NCBI RefSeq assembly: GCF_000003815.2
Contig: NC_049992.1
Coordinates: 10,560,728-10,624,727 of the forward strand
From: Branchiostoma floridae
Lineage: Eukaryota; Chordata; Leptocardii; Amphioxiformes; Branchiostomatidae
Direction of reading: 5' to 3'
DNA: 64,000 nt
In this document: positions 52,601-64,000 of the stretch, in pieces
How positions within the stretch are numbered: the stretch's first letter is position 1
How the letters are laid out: the number at the start of each line of letters is the position of its first letter
Notes under the pieces: model-generated
The model's input: only the letters and a program-made list of their open reading frames with translations
The model's database searches: none
What the model was told of the DNA's origin: nothing
Position numbers and translations under genes: made by a program

Positions 52601-55600
52601 TCCGGGCGATAATGCAACGGTTCCTCACACTTTTACACGAGTTGTAGGTCACCAAAAGAAATTCAAGATTGCTGTTGAATCATGCTCGTCTTGTGCCGTG
52701 AGCACATGTGATTATTATCTACAAATCTGGCGATGAACGTGACAGTGTGTTTGTCCCACGACGAGCTCGCCTGCCCCGAAAATGACCTGAAAACTTTTGG
52801 CCTTGTTGTCTCGAATGCATTGTTATCGATGCTTTGTAAATTATGTATTGGACACCTAGATGTCTGAAGTGTGCATACCTCAGAAATAACTATTGTTGCA
52901 TGTGTAGATCTCTCTAAGTTCCACTATTTTTAATCGACCGGTATAAGGCTTATGACCGGTATTATGCCAATGCATGTTAAACATGAAAGCTAGAATATGT
53001 TGTTGTTAGAATATGCTTGTCAAGAGATTCAAAAGCTCCAGTGTTCATAATAGGGTCAAACAAGATAAACAAGATGCTAATGTGGAATGTACAGTGAACA
53101 GCACTTTTTGTATGTCCATAAGGTTTCCTGCTCATCTAGTAGTAGTACTAGTATCCAGTATTTGATTATACTACTGCTGGGGTCCCTGACACGGGTAGGA
53201 AGCACTTGGCTAGTCTTCACACCACGCTTCCATGTGGCTCTGTCCAGCAGACTTACCCTAGTTAGACAGCACATTTTTATATCCCTCCTAAGACAGTCCA
53301 TCCAGGAGACCAGGATCTAATAGCTCTTTTATGCTGGGACTGTTTAATTTGTTGATCATGTAGTTTGATTATGTTTGGTTTGTTGGTTCCTCAGGTGTTC
53401 CATGGAGCAGACATGGATATCCAGTGGTTACAGCGAGACTTTGGCGTGTACGTGGTGAACATGTTCGACACGGGCCAGGCGTCCCACGTCCTCGGCCTGC
53501 CCAGACACTCGCTGGCATATCTCCTAAAGACGTACTGTGATGTGGAACCCGACAAGAAGTACCAGCTCGCAGACTGGAGGATCAGGTATGCCTCCTAGCA
53601 ACCTATTTTTGAACTGCAGATCATACGAATGTAAGTCTTGAAATGAAGAAGTATGTACATGTACATATACATGTTTGTGTATGTGTTAGCTTGGCAGAGA
53701 TTTTCCCAATGTATCTTTTTACAACATACAGAAAAATCATGCTGTTTGCTACATTTGATCTGTTTAGAAATAATTTATATGAACTCTTGAGTTTTGTAAC
53801 AGATTTCAATATATTCAAATGTTTATTCAATAGATTCTCATCTACAAGCATTTTATGACAACCTGAAAACAATATTTATAAGGAAAGTTAACAGCATTGC
53901 CTATGAAGTAGGCCATGTGCTTTAGGAATAATGTCTCTAGCTCACACGTCTATTGTTCTTCCCAAATAGACCCCTCCCCAGTGAGATGACCCAGTACGCC
54001 CGTGAGGACACCCACTATCTCCTGCACATCTATGACTGTATGAGATCAGAACTGTTGGACAGGGGGAACAATGAGGCTAACCTCTTACACAACACGCTGG
54101 AGAGAAGCAGACAAGTGTGTCTACAGGTAGGTACATCTGTCTCTCGCATAGTTCAGTCATACAGTAGACACATACTGGAACACTTTTCTATTGTGATTCC
54201 AATGACGACTGAAGGATACACATGTGAAACCCAGTGGAAAGCATAGCTAATATCCATGACCAATTGCTCCACCCACAGAAACACAAGGACCTGACAGCCT
54301 GTTGTCTGCTATACTCTCCTCCTAGGAGTGATTGATTACCATGAATTTCATGAGAAACACATTGGAATCACAGTTTCTAATTGGCCACTAGGAAAGCTTT
54401 CAGATATATATCCTCCAAAGCAAACATAAGGAACCCTCTGACTAGGGAAAAAAGGCAAGATACACACAGGGAGTATCTCCTCCTCTGCAGGGTGTGTTTC
54501 TCCAGTGTTTCCTTAGAGTTTCTACTATTGAACTGAGCTTTGGAACTTAGGATCTCATTATTTCAAAGTTGTCAATCACTATTATTTTATGGTGTTATAC
54601 AGCCTAATCAATAACACTGATTTTTTTGGCCATTCTGTAAATGGTATAGCATGTGAGCGTAGACTTTGCCACTTCTCAATCATTATGTAAAAGTGGATTT
54701 TTCTTTGATATACAAGAAAAACCCTAAACCAAAGACTAGACCATTGCAGTATTTTTTTCTTGGAAAATGTGGTTGTGTGAGTTCCTATGTTCGTTATCAG
54801 CTTGTTTCATTTATCTTTGTGGTTATTCTCATTATTTTTGTTGAATTATTACAGCGGTACCAGAAGTTGCTATACACTGAGGATTCCTACCTGAACCTGC
54901 TTAACAAACACAAGAAAACCTTCAACTCACAACAGGTAAGGGTTCTTTTAGTTTCAGAAGACTGTGTAAAATATAAACCATACAAGCTTTGCATAGGTTG
55001 TGCTTATTTAGATAAGTTTCTTTATGTCATACCTAGGCTGTGATAATGTTCAATACAGGTTTTCCAGACTGGGTGATAATTTTCCGTATCACACAGGCTT
55101 CTTGTATTAGTTGTATCACACAGGCTTCCATCGGTCAAATAGATCGCACTGCATGCCAGCTGTTGCTGTTTATGAAAACAAAGGTGCAATCGGACGAAGT
55201 TCTTTTGTTTGAAGTTTTTTCCAAATGATGTTCTTAAAGAATAAAGTTGTTTGTGCAGATTGAAACAATGTGTTGTGTTTTATCCATTTTATGAGTAGTT
55301 TTCCAACATGGGTATGACATAGATGAAATACAACACAGTGCATTCCGTATCACCCTTGGTTCCAGCTCTCCACAGGTCGGATCTCCCTCCAGGCCGACTG
55401 CTGCCAGGCTGTTACCTCGATACGGAATGCACCGTGTTGTATTGAATTTTTCTATACATCTCACATGTTAACCTTTAGTACCCTAAATTAGCATGAGATT
55501 TGGTAGTAGGGAGAAGGTTAAAAGGAGACTTGTAATGCAAATACCCTAACGTGTGTACTGATAATGAGAATTTCAACATGTTTTTGTCTATAAAGCTCCA

Positions 55601-58600
55601 TGCAGTGAGACTTGTGTATCGGTGGAGAGACACCATAGCCAGACAAGAGGATGAAAGCACAGGGTAAGTGCTTAAAGTGACTGCATGTTCAAAACTATTA
55701 TTTGGTTTCTAGGCCACATGTCCTAATTTTGCAGTACGTGTCTGTGTCTGAGATACATAATTTTGCAATGGCGCTGGGCACAAGTAGGTTACAGAGAGTT
55801 TATGTTTGACACCTAAATACAAAAATATGCCTATTTCATGCTTTGTGAATTTTAAAAAAAAATACTCTTCTTGATTTACTAACGCTGCTAAAAAGAAATT
55901 CTCAAGCAGAAGAGATTGAAATATGAATATCAACAGTTGTCTGTTTTTCAATCTTTAGTCTTGCATGCCATCTCCTGTCCTTGTTCTTGTGGATTTGAAA
56001 TCTTCTACAGTATAAAAAAATCTGTACATATTGTCTATAATTTTGACTCTTTAGTCCCTAACCTTTGTCTAATCTGTCTCTGTAGGTATGTTTTACCCAA
56101 CCACATGTTGTTAGTGTTAGCAGAGACGTTACCCAAGCAGATACAGGGTGTGTTTGCCTGCTGTAACCCTGTCCCCCCACTGGTGAGGCAACACATCGAG
56201 GACGTCCACAGACTCCTGGTACAGGCCAGGGATGTGCCACTAGTCAAGGTAGTCCAAATAATATAACATTAATAATATCTATAACCAGGGCTCGAAATGT
56301 GCACCCAAGCACACCCAAAATTGGAGCTGTGCACACAATTACTTTCTGTGGGTGCACAGGGTGCACCCAAATATTTTCGTAGGTTTTACGTATGTAAAGA
56401 TATCGAAGTACACTATTATGCATCATAGTGATTACTTAAATTTAAGTGGTGCACCCAAAAAATTTTGGTGCACCCAATTTTTTAGGCTGGGTGCACCAGT
56501 GCACCTAATCCCAAAAATGAATTTTGAGCCCTGATAACATTTGCTAAAAAAGAAAGAATTACAAAATGTTGAATTAAAAAACCTACAAAGTAATTTGGAT
56601 AAAAGTTTTTTAATAGATTCTCCCTTTGATCTCACAAATTAGGTTCAGGGTTAAAAAAAAGGTTTTAACTTTTGAAATATTCTCCAGTCTTAACTTTCGT
56701 TGTAACTAGTTTTAGTCTTGATGAAGAATGCAGATTGCCAGCCTAGCTGCAAAACCAAAGATAGATTATATCTAAATCTATAAACTTCATTATACATGTA
56801 GTACTGTTTACAATCTCTCTGCAGGAATTCTGTAGGAAGTAAGTTAAGAGGGCAACATTTGTATGCTCAAGTATGAATTGCTGCAGTTGTGGAGTATGTT
56901 TACTTCTGTCTTTCCTAGACAGAGAGCACTTCTGTAGTGAGAAGACCAGACAGGAAGGTCCATGATGACAGGATGACTGACCTGTACTGTCCTCATGATC
57001 TGTCCAAACTTACATCACATCCTGACAGCCAGGATACACCACCCACAGGTATGGCACCAATGACAATATTTACGTTCTAGTCTAACTTGGATGGTACAAT
57101 ACCTACTGGGTAAGAGGCTATGTAACCCTCTTCGTACATACCATTAGTAATTTTTTATCTCACTTAATCAAACAATGGATAGTGAGTGAGTGACATGATC
57201 TTCCTTCTTTGCTTCCTTTTTAGACTGTTTTGTTGGGGTATATGTTCAGTTCAGTTCAGGTCATCCTTCCTGTGACACAATAAAGTTCCTCCAGGCGGCT
57301 CTGTCCCGCATGACAGACAGGAGGTATATGTTACTAGCTCCAAATTGTTACGAAGTCAATTTTCTGAATTATGTTGACAAAGATAAATTCAAAGGACATT
57401 GTTTGGGCATACAAGTATATGTACCTCCAGTTGTAGGTTACATTACTGATGTTTGGATGTTAAGCTTTTATGTGCAACAGTGTTAACTGTTATCTCTATA
57501 TGCGAGTAGCTGGTATAGCTGCCTTTCATCATATCACACCAGCATCTCTGTTTTCCTCTGTCATATTTAGCACCAGCTGCAGTTAAGAAGAATCCATCCA
57601 TGTTTGGTGAGGAGGGAGGAAAGGAAAGGGACATATTGCAACATCCTCTATCCTGTATCAAGGCACATCCTGATATCACATTGTTTGATACAGTAGCAAA
57701 TGCACAGGTATGAAGAAACATAATTTTATTTTATTGAAGGCCAACGTTTTGCTTTATGTCTGTATTTTTTTAATAAACATGTTCAAGCAAACAGAGCATC
57801 CCCGGGAGGAAAGGGACTGTGCTGACATGTTCAAGAATGTTTTACAAGTGTCTTTAAACTCTATATAGTGACATTGAAACATGCATTTTTTTTCAGAAAG
57901 GGACTACCAGTTGTAAGGGAAAACTTTCAGCAAATCAGGAAAAGGTTGCAAGAATAATGGCTTCTTTTACAAGTCCTTTTGAAAAGGTATTTACCAGTAT
58001 TCTTTGCATACATTGTGTATGAATGTATTGTGTATGTAGTATTACTAGTAAAATCTCCATCAAATGCATATGTTATAAATACTGCAGTTCTTTTCAATAC
58101 AACATGACTCACTATATATGTCATGATAATGTTTACTACAGTGAAATTGTTTTTACTTTCACACAGAAAGTACCCTTCAAACTAGTGCAGCCAGGGTTCC
58201 ATGAGTTCAAGCCAACAACCAAGGTCAAGTCAAGGGTAAACACAGCCACAAGCAAACAGACCAAGTCTTCTCCAGGCCAGAATAAGGAGCCTGAGACAGA
58301 GGTTACACAAGGTAGGTGACTCTTCCAAGGTCAACTTGTTGAGCTGGTGTGCACAGGATCCGGTGATGTCATAGCTTCTGTAGTCCTATCAGGCAAGCAC
58401 ATAAAAAATTTACTTGCCCGAACCAATTTTTCACTTGCCCAAAATTCAAATGTTACTGTTACTTGTATATGCTTTTTCACTTCCAGCAATGGAATTCTCT
58501 GTTGACCATTGCTTGATGTCATGACTGTAAAAAGTAACAAGAATATCAATATTGTACTCAATCAATGGAAAAATTTGCCCAATTGGGCAAGTGGTGTGGG

Positions 58601-60060
58601 TCATCCACTTGCCCTTAACAGCACTTTCACTTGCCCTGGACAATAGGGCTAGTGGACTTGTCCAACCCTGACCCAGTTGGAAAGAAATATTTAAGAATCC
58701 CTATCCATGTGATTCAAAACAAAATTTACATTTAAAAGGAAACACCAAACTTTCATCTTGCCAGTAATATTTCAGAGTAGATACAGAGTTGTGTGTTACT
58801 GATGTTTGTTGTAACAATGTACAGGTGTGTCACCAGGTGTGAAGAGACAAGCTCCACAAGATGAAGAAGTTTCTGTACCACTGAGTGAACTGGTAAGCTT
58901 TAACTTGACAATGTTTCATTTGGAAAAGTCTGTTATTGATACTTATTGATACATTTGTATATGTACTTGTTAAATGTATCATTGTGACTTTACTAGGTAA
59001 CTTTGTTTTGTTGCATTTTGTCCCTGCGAGGTCATGGAAGTATATAGTACATACACATTGTACCTTTTTTTATGTTACATTTTTGAAGTAATTGTGATAA
59101 AGTCGCTAATGTGTTAAATCAACATGAAAAAAATTATTCCAGACTTGTTTGCATTCATGTAGTACCAACCTACTGGACTTAATTCAAGTTGAATTTTTGT
59201 TTATGACTGCTATCTCAGTATTGAACCACAGATTGTATTAGTAATCAACACATTCATGGTGTGTTACATCTATTATCTTCAGGGTGCAGGTCCAAAGAAG
59301 AAGAAGAAAAAGAAGAAAGACAAATCTTCAGCTCCCAGTGATGTACAGACACAAGAGAAGGACAGTACCCCAAGTCTGACTGTTGTTCCAGAAGTGAGTC
59401 CAGCAGACCAAGATACTCCTACAGTTAAAGACACAACAAGCAAGCCTAAGAAAAAGAGAAAAGCTCAGGATGTTTCCGAACTGGACAAAGACTTCCAGCC
59501 ATTCGACTACAGCAAGACGGACATGTCGGTTTTTAACCTTACTGGTAAGTTGAAGGGCGTATTCTGACCCTATGGTGCGATTTGTCACTTTGCACTATTT
59601 GTCCAAATGTTGTACAGACAAAATCATTTCAATATTTATTTTATTTCTCCACAGAGGGAAAGAAGAAAAAGAAGATTAAGAAACAGAAGGTAAGAAGAAT
59701 ACACTACTATAACTTTTATTAACTTGCATGATTTAATGTACTATTGTCAATGTACATTTGTCCTGGGTACCAATATAGACACATCATTTTAAATTACATG
59801 ATGCATTTAGACATGTTTTATCTTACTTTTACAAGTGTGATACATGTTTTAATGCATTGAACATCCCTATTCGAACAAAAAACTCCTGTTAGTTTGTAAA
59901 AAATTGAAGTCTCATATACAAATACCAACAATATGTATACTATATGCTTTATGAAAGTACATACTACAATAGTGGCATGTTTTACATGAGATGACAATAT
60001 TACTAATTTTTATTCCTTATCTGCTTACAGAACAAAAAAGGCACTGCAGGAGGGAAGTGA
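46618..60060 (+). CDS. exosc10: Exosome component 10 (Rrp6/PM-Scl-100), nuclear 3'-5' exoribonuclease
   Basis: Catalytic subunit of the nuclear RNA exosome (rRNA and snoRNA trimming, RNA surveillance). Coding exons: 46618-46692, 47253-47392, 47813-47936, 48184-48288, 49048-49213, 49452-49630, 51278-51388, 51841-51984, 53395-53585, 53970-54126, 54855-54935, 55596-55663, 56086-56248, 56919-57048, 57571-57707, 57897-57986, 58167-58311, 58825-58892, 59283-59544, 59655-59689, 60031-60060; phases agree, giving 866 residues (human 885). The PMC2NT-type N-terminal domain is about 26-130. The DEDD-Y nuclease domain is about 275-450, with FAVDLE (Asp 298, Glu 300), [11 protein letters not shown] and [10 protein letters not shown] (Asp 425, Tyr 428), all present, so it looks active. 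HRDC is about 485-565 ([19 protein letters not shown]). The C-terminus is Lys-rich (poly-Lys near 760), fitting nuclear import. Introns 4, 6, 8, 11, 13 and 17 carry transposons. Confidence 0.97.
48431..48863. mobile_element. hAT-type MITE with 8-bp target duplication
   Basis: The ends TAGGAGTGGGTATCGGTAC and GTACCGATACCCAGCCCTA are inverted, flanked by the perfect direct repeat CAGGAAAT (48423-48430 and 48864-48871). An 8-bp duplication is the hAT signature. The interior is made of CAGGTCCAGGTCC palindromes. 433 bp, no coding capacity, in exosc10 intron 4. Confidence 0.9.
50399..51097. mobile_element. TA-flanked MITE, copy 2
   Basis: A 699-bp near twin of 11066-11773, with ends GAGTCCATTCCAAGACACCA and TGTCTTGGAATGCACTC and TA on both sides. 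Over the first 190 bases the two copies differ at only about ten positions, so both are fairly young. Inserted in exosc10 intron 6. Confidence 0.88.
52093..52978. mobile_element. MITE with AACATCCATTGGCATAATAC ends
   Basis: The ends AACATCCATTGGCATAATAC and GTATTATGCCAATGCATGTT are inverted over about 25 bp and include ACCGGTC. A shorter inverted CGACCGGTATA lies just inside the right end. 886 bp, GC-richer than its surroundings, no recognisable protein. In exosc10 intron 8. Confidence 0.8.
55068..55446 (+). mobile_element. Repeat element with internal inverted arms
   Basis: It starts GACTGGGTGATAATTTTCCG, has ATCACACAGGCTTC twice, then an inverted pair AATACAACACAGTGCATTCC / GGAATGCACCGTGTTGTATT (55326-55446). 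Its first block is the reverse complement of 15020-15083, so the two copies belong to one family. In exosc10 intron 11. Confidence 0.65.
56286..56533. mobile_element. MITE with CAGGGCTCGAAAT ends
   Basis: The ends CAGGGCTCGAAATG and ATTTTGAGCCCTG are inverted; ATAAC flanks both sides directly. The interior is rich in GTGCACCCA motifs in both directions. Related by its ends to 28804-29145. In exosc10 intron 13. Confidence 0.75.
58368..58671. mobile_element. Degraded MITE-like element
   Basis: The right end (GGGCTAGTGGACTTGTCCAA then CCCTG) looks like a CAGGG-type terminus. The left end (AGTCCTATCAGGCAAG) matches it only loosely. TTGCCC/GGGCAAG motifs recur inside. In exosc10 intron 17. Confidence 0.4.
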
Positions 60061-60674
60061 TCTACATGTGGATGTAGCCTGATTTAACCGCGCTTCTCAG
60101 GCCCGTCATACTGCCGCGCCTATCCGCGGGGAGGAGTCTACAAGCTCCGGATAGCGGAGTTTGCGTTACACAGACTAATGTGGATGGACCAATTACTAAA
60201 ATCGTCCTTACGAGTCAGTTTTCTGTGCAACAAGACTGGTGTAAACACTGAGCAATGTTGTATCATATGATGATGTTATTTTAGACAATTCTTTTGTATT
60301 TTTCCCCATGATTTTACTAGCACTTTCAGTGCATCTTAATCCATCTGTAACTCATCTGTATGTGAACAAAAAAGATACAGTATTTCATATGATGTAAAAG
60401 TGTAATGCTGTCCTCCAATACACCATAACTGTAGGTACATTCACTTCTATCAGTAAACTAAATATGATTGCTAAATTTGAGTTAAGCACATTATGATACA
60501 TATGTAACAGGAAAAAATAAAAAACATAACATCTTGACAACAGTTGATGTCCTACTAGGATAAAATAAAACAAATACTTTTCTGGTATTGCTCTGGTATT
60601 TTTTCCATCTGGTAACAGACTTAAATACAGCCTGAAATGTTTAGGCCATGTCAGTTTATCTAAGTTTCCCTGTC

Positions 60675-63570
60675 TCACAAGTTTTGTCCCAGCAGTATCT
60701 TGTGTCTGTTCTCCTCAAACACACTGTACATGTCACTCAACTTGTGGTCTCCGTCTAGTACCTGGTGGGAACAACACATTACTGTTAGCATGAAAGCCCC
60801 ATCTACCGTGGACCCAACATCTGCAACAGTCTACCACCAGACATATGCACAGCCCCAACTCTGGCTTCTTTTAAGTCACTCTTAAAGTAACGGAAACAAC
60901 CGAAACAAATGGACTTGAATCTTGCAGCTGCTCTCACTATTATGTATTTTGTACTAAATATGTTAACTTGAGAATAGACTTATAAGACTCATTCGGACTT
61001 TAAATGTTGTATAAAACTGTATATACTTTGTTTGAACCTTACTTCTTCCCACATGACCTCAATAAAACTGGACAAAGGTTCAAACAAACAAACAAAACAA
61101 AATATAGCTGTATAGAGTGACTCACCAGGACTGGTGCAGGAGTTGGGAACTTCTTGTGGGTTAACCAGTCTTCATGTGCATTGTGGAGGGCCTGCAAGTA
61201 ATCCTGGAGGACACAGCAGAAAATGGGTATTTTTTATATGGAGGAACCTCTTGAATTAAGAAAATGCCACGAGCTAGTTACATAGTACATGTAAATATAT
61301 GTGACCCCTTCCATGCTGAATCATAATAATTATGCATTTTATACTCAGTACAAGTCTGGTTATTAACATTTAGCACACTCAAGGAGCTTTTATCTTGGCA
61401 CACTGTTGTATCGACTTGGCTACCAATTATCTATTGTTACATGGCTAGGCAGCAGGGGGGTGGTTAATGAGTCCTATAGAAGGGTGAGGATTAAGGACAA
61501 TTACGATAACTGTTGACCATTATGTATATGATTACATGAAACAGGGTGACCCATTATCTGACGATCATGACAAACCACAATGTAATCACTAACAGAACAG
61601 AATGTATTGGAAGGTACCTTTCAGTGCTACCCCAACACATTCCGATAAAGCAAATCCTGCTGTGGCATTGTAATGTACATGTACATATTCATAAACTCAA
61701 AAGCAATACTACAGGAGGTTTCAAAGAATAGTTAAATTCCAGCTTCTACCATTGGAATGGCCTTCTCCTCCTCTCTACATCTCTGCTTAATTCTCTGATG
61801 GCAAACTTCTGGGGATGTCTTCAAGTACACTATGAGAGGAAACAAACATTACATTAAGGACACACGTATGACGAAGACACAACACAATACAAGTAGTATC
61901 CATAGAGTTACTTTAACATTGTATTATACATGTGCCAATTTCTGTTCCAAGCTACACTTTCTTCTGTTTCACAAGCAATAAGTAACATTGATAAAATACT
62001 TACAAAATTTTCACACAATTTGAGATGTTAGATCTTCAAGAAATTATCATCTTATTTACCTATCAAGTCAATCTGGACCTTCTGATTGGCCAGGATCCAG
62101 TTGAACCACTCTGTAAGGACCACATACTCTGCATCTGTCATATTTCCACTGGGGAGACAAAAACACAAAGTTAACATTACATGCTGCTACTATATGTGTG
62201 ACATCTGAAGCTGAACAAGTAAACATCATATGCCACTGGAGCTAAGTCAATACAGCTTATTTGAATAGAATTTTTCTCTGAAATAGCTTTGGTAAAAATA
62301 ACAGGCTCAACACTATCTACATTAGTTGGACAATTTACAGACAGTGACACACAAAGATATCATAACACATTTTGGTATCATAGCACAGTTCAATTTGGAC
62401 TATAATATGTCCCCACCTTTCATGCATGTTCTCCACAAAGCAGTACTTTGCACTGTAGATGGAACGTTCCATCATTCTGATAAGGGCTTTCTGAAAGGTG
62501 TGAAACAAAATACCAAACGTTACACATTTTCAACATACACATTCAAGGAAGGAAGATATTAAAGGTTTTCAAATCATCAAACATTATGACAAAATCATTC
62601 CGTGATGTAAAAATCACTAGGAATAGTAGGATGCTCTAATATTAATGATTGTGCTTAACTTTTACAGAAATGGAATTCTAAAGGCATCAACTCCAATTCT
62701 CACAGGCAGAAATGTATTTACCCCTTTTTACTAAATTTTAGGCATGTATTTTTACACCTTAGAATGTTATAAGTGAACAGAGGACTTGCCTGTTGTCTTG
62801 TGTGGATGTCTAACATGGTCAGCTGTACGTACGACTGGAAAGCAAAACTCCACCTCTTTGGGTCCGAATACATCAGAGCCTGAAGGCGGATAAAAAAATT
62901 TAATGTAATTTTCAGGGTGAGTTACTGACACAAACAACATGTTTATATATCCTGTCAGTATCTCATTCACTGATACATATACCATGACCCCTGAGGTTGA
63001 ATTTAAGCATCTTTAACTTAAGGTCATTAACAGTTACTTCTTTAATAGGTAGATGAAGGCAGAGAAGGATGCAGAAAGGAGACTTAAAATACACTGGTCC
63101 TGATTGACAGAAATAATAGTGTATATACATAATTTCCTGTACTCACCAATGTGTTGTGCCCTCTCACATTTCTCCACATGTCCACTGGTTCTTGTATCAC
63201 CTACAAACGTACATGTGTATGGGTGAATAATATCACTAATATCAGTCAATAAGGGTATAAATCAAACAATTTGAATCCAATTAATGAGTGCAACAGGATA
63301 CATTCTTAAGTTATATCAGAGGCACAAAGTTTTAAAAGTCAAACTCTCATCTCTATGTCATAATGTCAAGATATGATACTAATACTAGGAGGTAAAACAA
63401 AATAAAAGATAACTAAAATATAGTCAGCTCTTCTTTCATCCACTGTCAAAACAGTTCCTTGCCTCAATTCCTTTGGTCTTTGCAAAATGGTCCAGGAATG
63501 TTGTCTTCCCACTGCCAATGTTACCCTCTATTGCAACCGTTATAGATCTGGATGGACGAAGTGTAGTCAT
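60675..63570 (-). CDS. Deoxynucleoside kinase (TK2/dNK family)
   Basis: Phosphorylates deoxynucleosides with ATP in the salvage pathway. Exons: 63570-63463, 63200-63147, 62879-62790, 62490-62417, 62148-62060, 61829-61750, 61203-61126, 60761-60675, giving 219 residues. Motifs: P-loop [10 protein letters not shown] (about 15-24), [24 protein letters not shown], the ERS motif in [18 protein letters not shown], the LID arginines in [11 protein letters not shown], and [14 protein letters not shown]. It is closest to thymidine kinase 2 and insect dNK by memory. Introns 1 and 3 start with GC rather than GT (GAG/GCAAGG and CAG/GCAAGT) and joining there restores the conserved frame. The chosen ATG (63570) gives a protein without a mitochondrial presequence. 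A good acceptor at about 63589 suggests an upstream exon that may add one, inside or beyond the window. Tail to tail with exosc10. Confidence 0.93.
60783..61100 (+). mobile_element. 5'-truncated LINE, 3' end only
   Basis: One frame reads [20 protein letters not shown] then stop, the typical C-terminus of CR1/L2-type reverse transcriptase ORFs (an NSLP...I..A.s..sFK..L pattern). About 200 bp of AT-rich 3' UTR follows, with AATAAA near 61062 and a (CAAA)n tail. Inserted on the opposite strand in the last intron of the kinase gene. Confidence 0.75.
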
Positions 63571-64000
63571 TTTCCCGGTAACAAGCCTCTGTGCTAGAAT
63601 GTCATAAACAAAAGAAGTCAACGGATCATGACTGATAACAATGATAACAAGTATTCAACTGTAACGTGACCAACATTACATACATTGGACCATTAGGACA
63701 TACATTGGACTTTTTAGCTTTCCTAATTTTTTGTATGTATGCTTGTATGTTTGTGGTTGCATTCCATGATTGATATGTCATATGTAAGGCCACAGCAAGT
63801 AAATTTTATGGATGACATCCGCGCGCTCATTAATTTTCGCCTGATTTCAGAAAACAAAACAAGAATTTTTTTCTTCTTCAGGGAAGGCCTAATAGATTAA
63901 AATGGGTAAAGGTTGTGTTGTAACCTAATCATTGAATGTAGAATTGACACTAGAGACTCTGTACATAGCATTGACTGTAGTTGCAGAGGTGCAACTTGAT
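63571..64000. other. Upstream flank of the kinase gene, no feature assigned
   Basis: A good minus-strand acceptor at about 63589 implies that the first kinase exon extends upstream, but no clear first exon or donor was recognised in 63606-64000. Confidence 0.4.

Overview
The window is animal nuclear DNA, most likely a cephalochordate (amphioxus, Branchiostoma). This is inferred from intron-rich genes whose proteins align closely with vertebrate orthologues, an IL-1-receptor-type immune gene with a non-vertebrate domain mix, and a dense, varied load of small DNA transposons. The species cannot be read from the sequence alone. All gene models below were built by hand: exons were joined at splice sites with matching phase and by similarity to remembered family sequences. 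Exon edges may be off by a base or two.

Layout. (1) 1-4677, minus: a receptor gene cut by the window edge. It encodes a signal peptide, a Tyr/Asp-rich segment, two Ig domains, one membrane segment, a farnesoic-acid-O-methyltransferase-like (FAMeT) domain and the start of a TIR domain. A probable noncoding first exon and promoter lie near 7.5-7.8 kb. (2) 4.7-13.7 kb: no coding gene seen; mobile elements, palindromes, microsatellites and perhaps a long ptpn11 3' UTR. (3) 13679-31903, minus: ptpn11 (SHP-2/corkscrew), complete, 15 coding exons. (4) 32245-37547, plus: cdc23 (APC8), head to head with ptpn11 across 341 bp. (5) 39149-43729, minus: tstd2 (rhodanese/TrhO-like), head to head across 371 bp with (6) ndufs6 (complex I), 44101-45515, plus. 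(7) 46618-60060, plus: exosc10 (Rrp6 nuclear exosome nuclease), 21 coding exons. (8) 60675-63570, minus: a deoxynucleoside kinase (TK2/dNK family), tail to tail with exosc10.

The genes form no pathway. Apart from the receptor and the phosphatase (both in signalling) they are housekeeping genes packed by shared promoters: cell-cycle ubiquitin ligase, tRNA-modification-like enzyme, respiration, RNA decay, nucleotide salvage. The introns carry at least ten short DNA transposons, three 5S-rRNA-derived SINE copies and one truncated LINE. No retrovirus-like or other capsid-bearing element was recognised.

Most notable: the Ig-TM-FAMeT-TIR receptor; a 15-unit 59/61-bp array in ptpn11 in which every unit repeats the 3' splice site and start of an exon; a matching array in cdc23 that repeats a 5' splice site and stays open in frame; a possible 18-nt microexon in the ptpn11 SH2 region; and two GC-AG introns in the nucleoside kinase gene.
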